From Bin5 sp965200685 (GTDB taxonomy: Bacteria; Chloroflexota; Anaerolineae; Caldilineales; Caldilineaceae), in the NCBI GenBank assembly GCA_965200685.1, contig OZ241379.1:3844001-3908000 (forward strand): a DNA stretch of 64,000 nt, written 5' to 3'. A program made the translations under genes and the position numbers. The notes under the pieces were generated by a model. That model saw only the letters and a list, made by a program, of their open reading frames with translations, had not been told where the DNA came from and did not search any database. Shown piece after piece: positions 60,703 to 64,000 of the stretch. How positions within the stretch are numbered: the first letter of the stretch is position 1; each line of letters opens with the position of its first letter.

Positions 60703-62424
60703 ATGACAACCACAAACAACACTCTCTACTTCGGCGACAACCTCAACATCTTGCGGCAACATGTCGCGGATGAAAGCGTTGACCTGATCTACCTGGACCC
60801 GCCCTTCAATTCTAAAGCTACTTATAATGTGCTGTTTCAAGAGAAGAGCGGCCAACAGTCGGCTGCACAGATTACGGCCTTTGATGATACATGGCAATGG
60901 GGAGCGGAATCTGAAGCCACCTACCATGAGGTGGTTACGGACGGACCGAAGTCCTTAGGCGATCTGCTCCAAGCTATGCGCGCCTTCCTGGGACAGAATA
61001 ACATGATGGCCTATCTGACCATGATGGCACCCCGGCTCGTTGAACTACATCGTGTCTTAAAAGTGACAGGTAGTATCTATCTGCATTGCGATGATACCGC
61101 CTGTCACTATATCAAACTTCTGATGGATGCGATCTTTGGTACTACTGCTTACCGCAATCACATCGTTTGGCGGCGCGCTACATCCCATAATGACCCCAGC
61201 CGTTTCGGGCGCATCACCGACCACATTCTCTTTTACGCAAAGGGCCACAATCCCTATTGGGATGGCTACGCTGCTGCAACACATAAATCCGCTGAAGAAC
61301 GACAGAAAGCCTATCCTTCCAAAGATGAACGAGGCTATTATCGGACGGCCGACCTGACAGGGGCATCGTCTGGTGCTGCCAGAGGTGTACCGAGCACACT
61401 TCCTTGGCACGGGTATGATGTCCATGCCATGGGGCGTCACTGGTCCCCGCCCAAAACAGGAACATATGCCCGCTATATTAACGAACATCTGTTGCCAGGC
61501 TATCTGCAGATAGAGGGCGTTCATGCGCGGCTTGACGCATTGGACAACGCCGGCCTCATTCATCATCCCCAAAAGGGAAAATGGCCGGGCTTGAAACGTT
61601 ATGCCAGCGCAGACCAAGGAACGCCCCCGCAGAACCTGATTTTGGAACCTATCGGTTTTACGAACTACAACAAGGGCAAGGAATACCTAGGCTACCCTAC
61701 GCAAAAACCCCTTGGCTTATTGGAGAAGATCATCAAGGTGAGTTCTGCAGAAGGCGACGTGGTTCTCGATCCCTTTTGCGGCTGTGGTACGGCTATCGCG
61801 GCCGCCGAACGCCTCAACCGTAGCTGGATCGGCATTGATGTCACCCATCTCGCCATCACTCTCATCCGCCATCGCCTGCATGATTCTTTCGGCGAAGACC
61901 TGCGCCCCTATCAACTCATCGGCGACCCCAAAGACCTACACAGTGCCCACTCCTTAGCACAGCACGACCGCTATCAGTTTGAATGGTGGGCCTTGGGCCT
62001 CGTGGATGCCAGACCAGCCCAGGATAAGCGCAAAGGCGCTGATGCGGGCATTGATGGCTACATCAATTTCTTCGATGACAACAGCGGCCAGGCCAAACGG
62101 GTGATCGTTCAGGTCAAAAGTGGGAACGTCAGCGTCTCACAGATCCGGGACCTCAAGGGCGTCTTAGCGCGTGAGAAGGCCACCATCGGGCTGTTCATCA
62201 CCCTGAAACCACCCACAGGGCCCATGCGGAAAGAGGCGGCCGCGGCCGGCTTCTACCAACCGAGCCATTTCCTGGACCACACGTTCCCCCGGGTGCAGAT
62301 TCTCACCATTGAGGAGTTGCTCGGCGGTACCCAGGCCCAGTACCCGCGCTTTGCGCCTTCAACTACGTTCCGGCAAGCTGCCCGCCATCTACGCCAGCAA
62401 AGTACGCAGCCTCGCATGCTTTGA
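60703..62424 (+). CDS. MR5: fused DNA methyltransferase and Mrr-like nuclease
   Basis: A 573-residue paralogue of the MR3/MR4 class. Motifs IV (DPPFNS), I (DPFCGCGTAIA) and the nuclease GIDGYI/VQVKSG are intact. Its variable patch combines the two sisters (RTADLTGASSGAARGVP), as expected from recombination or gene conversion. The last ~25 residues (APSTTFRQAARHLRQQSTQP) differ from the common end of MR1-MR4 (APQATFRQAP), so the 3' end of the array has its own, probably ancestral, terminus. The start is chosen by alignment; the frame extends 99 nt upstream through the repeat element into the TOPRIM gene. Confidence 0.9.
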   Translation: MTTTNNTLYFGDNLNILRQHVADESVDLIYLDPPFNSKATYNVLFQEKSGQQSAAQITAFDDTWQWGAESEATYHEVVTDGPKSLGDLLQAMRAFLGQNNMMAYLTMMAPRLVELHRVLKVTGSIYLHCDDTACHYIKLLMDAIFGTTAYRNHIVWRRATSHNDPSRFGRITDHILFYAKGHNPYWDGYAAATHKSAEERQKAYPSKDERGYYRTADLTGASSGAARGVPSTLPWHGYDVHAMGRHWSPPKTGTYARYINEHLLPGYLQIEGVHARLDALDNAGLIHHPQKGKWPGLKRYASADQGTPPQNLILEPIGFTNYNKGKEYLGYPTQKPLGLLEKIIKVSSAEGDVVLDPFCGCGTAIAAAERLNRSWIGIDVTHLAITLIRHRLHDSFGEDLRPYQLIGDPKDLHSAHSLAQHDRYQFEWWALGLVDARPAQDKRKGADAGIDGYINFFDDNSGQAKRVIVQVKSGNVSVSQIRDLKGVLAREKATIGLFITLKPPTGPMRKEAAAAGFYQPSHFLDHTFPRVQILTIEELLGGTQAQYPRFAPSTTFRQAARHLRQQSTQPRML

Positions 62425-62432
62425 GATCACGA

Positions 62433-62455
62433 ATAGAGACAGCAAATCCATAACA
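62433..62455 (+). pseudogene. Decayed start region of a sixth MR unit
   Basis: ATAGAGACAGCAAATCC followed by ATAACA matches the segment before MR2-MR5 (ATAGAGACAGCAAAGCC, ATGACA) at 21 of 23 positions. The start codon ATG has become ATA and the homology then stops. It lies 8 nt after the MR5 stop. Confidence 0.65.
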
Positions 62456-62460
62456 CTCGC

Positions 62461-62471
62461 TACGTACCGGG
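62461..62471. repeat. Right 11-bp inverted repeat bracketing the MR array
   Basis: TACGTACCGGG, reverse complement of 51915-51925. With the left copy it encloses MR1 to the relic and nothing else. Confidence 0.45.
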
Positions 62472-62496
62472 CAACCATATCTTCTAGGACTGCTAC

Positions 62497-62829
62497 ATGA
62501 TTTCTCTCAACGTTTACTTGACAGCCAAGCCAGACAAGACTGCTGCCCTTGAAAAGGCCATCGTCGATGTCTGGCTGGATGCCATGAACAAGCAGCCGGG
62601 CTTTCTACGAGCTGCTATGAATACACCGTTCACCGATGCGGAACTGGACGCGCTGGAGGCGTCCAAACCCTCCTACACGCACGAGGTCGTCTCCTATTGG
62701 GAGAGCGAACAGCAGCGGCTGGATTGGGTGGCCAGAGACATTCACCAAGAGGTCTGGCCGCAGGTCGTGGCCCATGCCGACAGCATCTCCTATACGCTGT
62801 ACACATGCGACGAAACTTGGAACATGTAG
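62497..62829 (+). CDS. Antibiotic biosynthesis monooxygenase (ABM) domain protein
   Basis: A 110-residue protein with the dimeric alpha/beta ABM fold: SLNVYLTAKPDKTAALEKAI, QPGFLRAAMNTPF, then HEVVSYWESEQQRLDWVARD and a C-terminal strand SISYTLYTCDETW. Family members include quinol monooxygenases, haem-degrading enzymes and proteins of unknown role. AGGA lies upstream of the ATG. It is the first gene beyond the MR array and converges on the malic enzyme gene. Confidence 0.78.
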   Translation: MISLNVYLTAKPDKTAALEKAIVDVWLDAMNKQPGFLRAAMNTPFTDAELDALEASKPSYTHEVVSYWESEQQRLDWVARDIHQEVWPQVVAHADSISYTLYTCDETWNM

Positions 62830-62869
62830 CCGAACTGCATGCTAGTCACTGGTAGCAGGTACAAGCCCC

Positions 62870-64000
62870 CTATTGGGCCTCAATGACCGCCAGGGTAGCC
62901 ACATTCACGATATCGACCACTTCGGCACCGGTCTCTAGGATGTGTATAGGTTTGCCCATTCCGACGAGAATTGGGCCAATGGCTTCGGCCCCGCCCAAGC
63001 GGTTGAGGAGTTTGTAGGCGGTATTGGCCGACGCTAGTTCTGGGAAGACGAGAACATTGGCATCTTCCATGCGGCTGAAGGGATAGTGCCGACGCATCAG
63101 GGCAGGGACAACAGCAACATCGGCCTGCATTTCACCCTCAACTTGTAGGTCCGGCTGCAGGGCTTTGACCAGTGCGGTGGCTTCGCGTACCTTGTCTGCT
63201 TGAGGATGGCGGGTGCTACCGAAGTTGGAGAAACTCAGCATCGCCACCCGGGGTTCCACATCAAATTGCCGGGCTACATCGGCCGCGTTGATGGCGATAG
63301 CCCCTAGGGTTTCGACGTCCGGGTCAATGTTGACGGTTGCATCACTGAAAAAGTAAATCCGGTCCCGCACGATCATCACATAGACGCCGCTGAGAACGCC
63401 CCGGTCCGGCGCAGTACCCACTGTCTGCAAGGCCGGACGCAGCACATCCGGGTAGTTGTAGGTCAGCCCAGAGACAAACGCACCCGCATCCTCATGGAGG
63501 ACCATGGCCGGCCCGAAATAGTTGTCCTGGCGCATCAGTTCCTTGGCTCTGGCCAATGTTACCCCTCGGCGTTGCCGCCGCTGGTAGAAGGTGGCTGCGT
63601 ACTCATCGTACAGCCCGTCCTCACGCGGGTTGACGACCGTGGGGCGGTAGTCCAGGCCCAGCTCCTCACAGCGGGCTTGGATCACATGCGCGTTGCCCAG
63701 CAATATCGGCGAGCCAATGCCTTCAGATTCAACCATATAGGCTGCTCGAATGATCTTCTGGTTCTCGCCTTCACCGAACACCACCCGTTTTGGATTCTCC
63801 TGGGCCTTTCTCTGTTGGCTACGCATCACCTGCGTACCTTTGCCGATGCGTAGGGCCAACTCATCTAGATATCTGTCCAGATCAATCATTCGACGGGCCA
63901 CACCGCTCTCCATGGCTGCCTTGGCCACGGCCGGGGCCACCCACATCATCACCCGACTATCCAGAGGTTTGGGGATGATATATTCCGGGCCGAAGCGTAA
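62870..64000 (-). CDS. maeB: NADP-dependent malic enzyme, MaeB type, C-terminal part (cut by window edge)
   Basis: The frame is open to the right edge. It begins with the end of the malic-enzyme domain (FGPEYIIPKPLDSR then VAPAVAKAAMESGVARR), then the linker Tyr-rich helix (DLDRYLDELALRIGKG), then a phosphotransacetylase-like domain: RVVFGEGENQKIIRAAYMVE, YFGPAMVLHEDAGAFVSGLT, FSDATVNIDPDVETLG, LSFSNFGSTRHPQADKVREA and GEMQADVAVVPAL. MaeB enzymes decarboxylate malate to pyruvate; the PTA-like domain is regulatory and does not by itself make this a Pta. At least ~400 N-terminal residues lie outside the window. Confidence 0.9.
   Translation of the reverse strand, partial: LRFGPEYIIPKPLDSRVMMWVAPAVAKAAMESGVARRMIDLDRYLDELALRIGKGTQVMRSQQRKAQENPKRVVFGEGENQKIIRAAYMVESEGIGSPILLGNAHVIQARCEELGLDYRPTVVNPREDGLYDEYAATFYQRRQRRGVTLARAKELMRQDNYFGPAMVLHEDAGAFVSGLTYNYPDVLRPALQTVGTAPDRGVLSGVYVMIVRDRIYFFSDATVNIDPDVETLGAIAINAADVARQFDVEPRVAMLSFSNFGSTRHPQADKVREATALVKALQPDLQVEGEMQADVAVVPALMRRHYPFSRMEDANVLVFPELASANTAYKLLNRLGGAEAIGPILVGMGKPIHILETGAEVVDIVNVATLAVIEAQ

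Noticed and set aside
62870..63952. Stand-alone phosphate acetyltransferase (Pta)
   Set aside because: The frame continues to the window edge through the malic-enzyme signature FGPEYIIPKP and VAPAVAKAAM, so the PTA-like domain is the C-terminal part of a MaeB enzyme.

Overview
The window most likely comes from a Chloroflexota bacterium, probably of the Caldilineae/Anaerolineae type. The reasons are a secreted plant-like leucine-rich-repeat protein ending in a Thr-Pro stretch plus a short FLPLV-R/K tail, a CpXC-domain protein, Uma2 and coiled-coil nuclease-like genes, DUF4129 and LCP proteins, and many genes with weak or no Shine-Dalgarno sequence. This is inferred from gene content; there is no rRNA here.

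Layout. 1-6300 (+): a phytanoyl-CoA dioxygenase-like oxygenase, a helicase-free type ISP-like restriction-modification enzyme and an exporter-type ABC protein. 6300-8920 (-): a coiled-coil repeat protein with a nuclease-like end and a MalK/UgpC-type ATPase. 9026-18656 (+): a compact run behind one good promoter: polX, an SH3 membrane protein, ligA, a TPR-like protein, a CpXC protein, a cinA-like gene and an LCP ligase, pairing a gap-filling polymerase with a nick ligase. 18783-38997 (-): a 1511-residue LRR protein behind a G17 tract, a Uma2 protein, a methyltransferase, hydrolases, menA, glucan phosphorylase, zwf, a two-gene Fe3+-type ABC importer, thrH and a histidine phosphatase. 39100-50150: TrkH, M29 aminopeptidase, tRNA-Gly(CCC) with promoter and terminator, SLC13 transporter, and a loose set of sugar-acid genes (SMP-30 lactonase, uronate-dehydrogenase-like SDR, YjhG-type dehydratase). 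50145-51739 (-): NUDIX hydrolase and an orphan E1 beta subunit. 51939-62424 (+): a defence island. 62497-64000: an ABM monooxygenase and the C-terminal part of a MaeB-type malic enzyme running off the edge.

The defence island is the most unusual region. Five tandem paralogues (MR1-MR5) each fuse a beta-class DNA methyltransferase to a C-terminal Mrr-like PD-(D/E)XK nuclease. Their 5' ends and nuclease ends are nearly identical, the three 70-bp spacers are near-identical, and the central target-recognition region falls into three classes. A AAA ATPase plus TOPRIM-like gene pair sits inside the spacer between MR4 and MR5. A decayed start of a sixth unit follows MR5, and an 11-bp inverted repeat brackets the cluster.

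A second theme is a short imperfect palindromic element of about 61-64 bp with conserved ends TTTGGCACGAGAAATTTTG and CAAAATTTTCTGTGCCAAA. It occurs whole at 37527-37587 and 60618-60681, split around a methyltransferase gene at 25171-25815, and as half copies before MR2, MR3 and MR4. It always lies between genes in the direction of transcription and sometimes supplies the last codons of the gene before it. No stretch longer than 300 bases lacks a gene.
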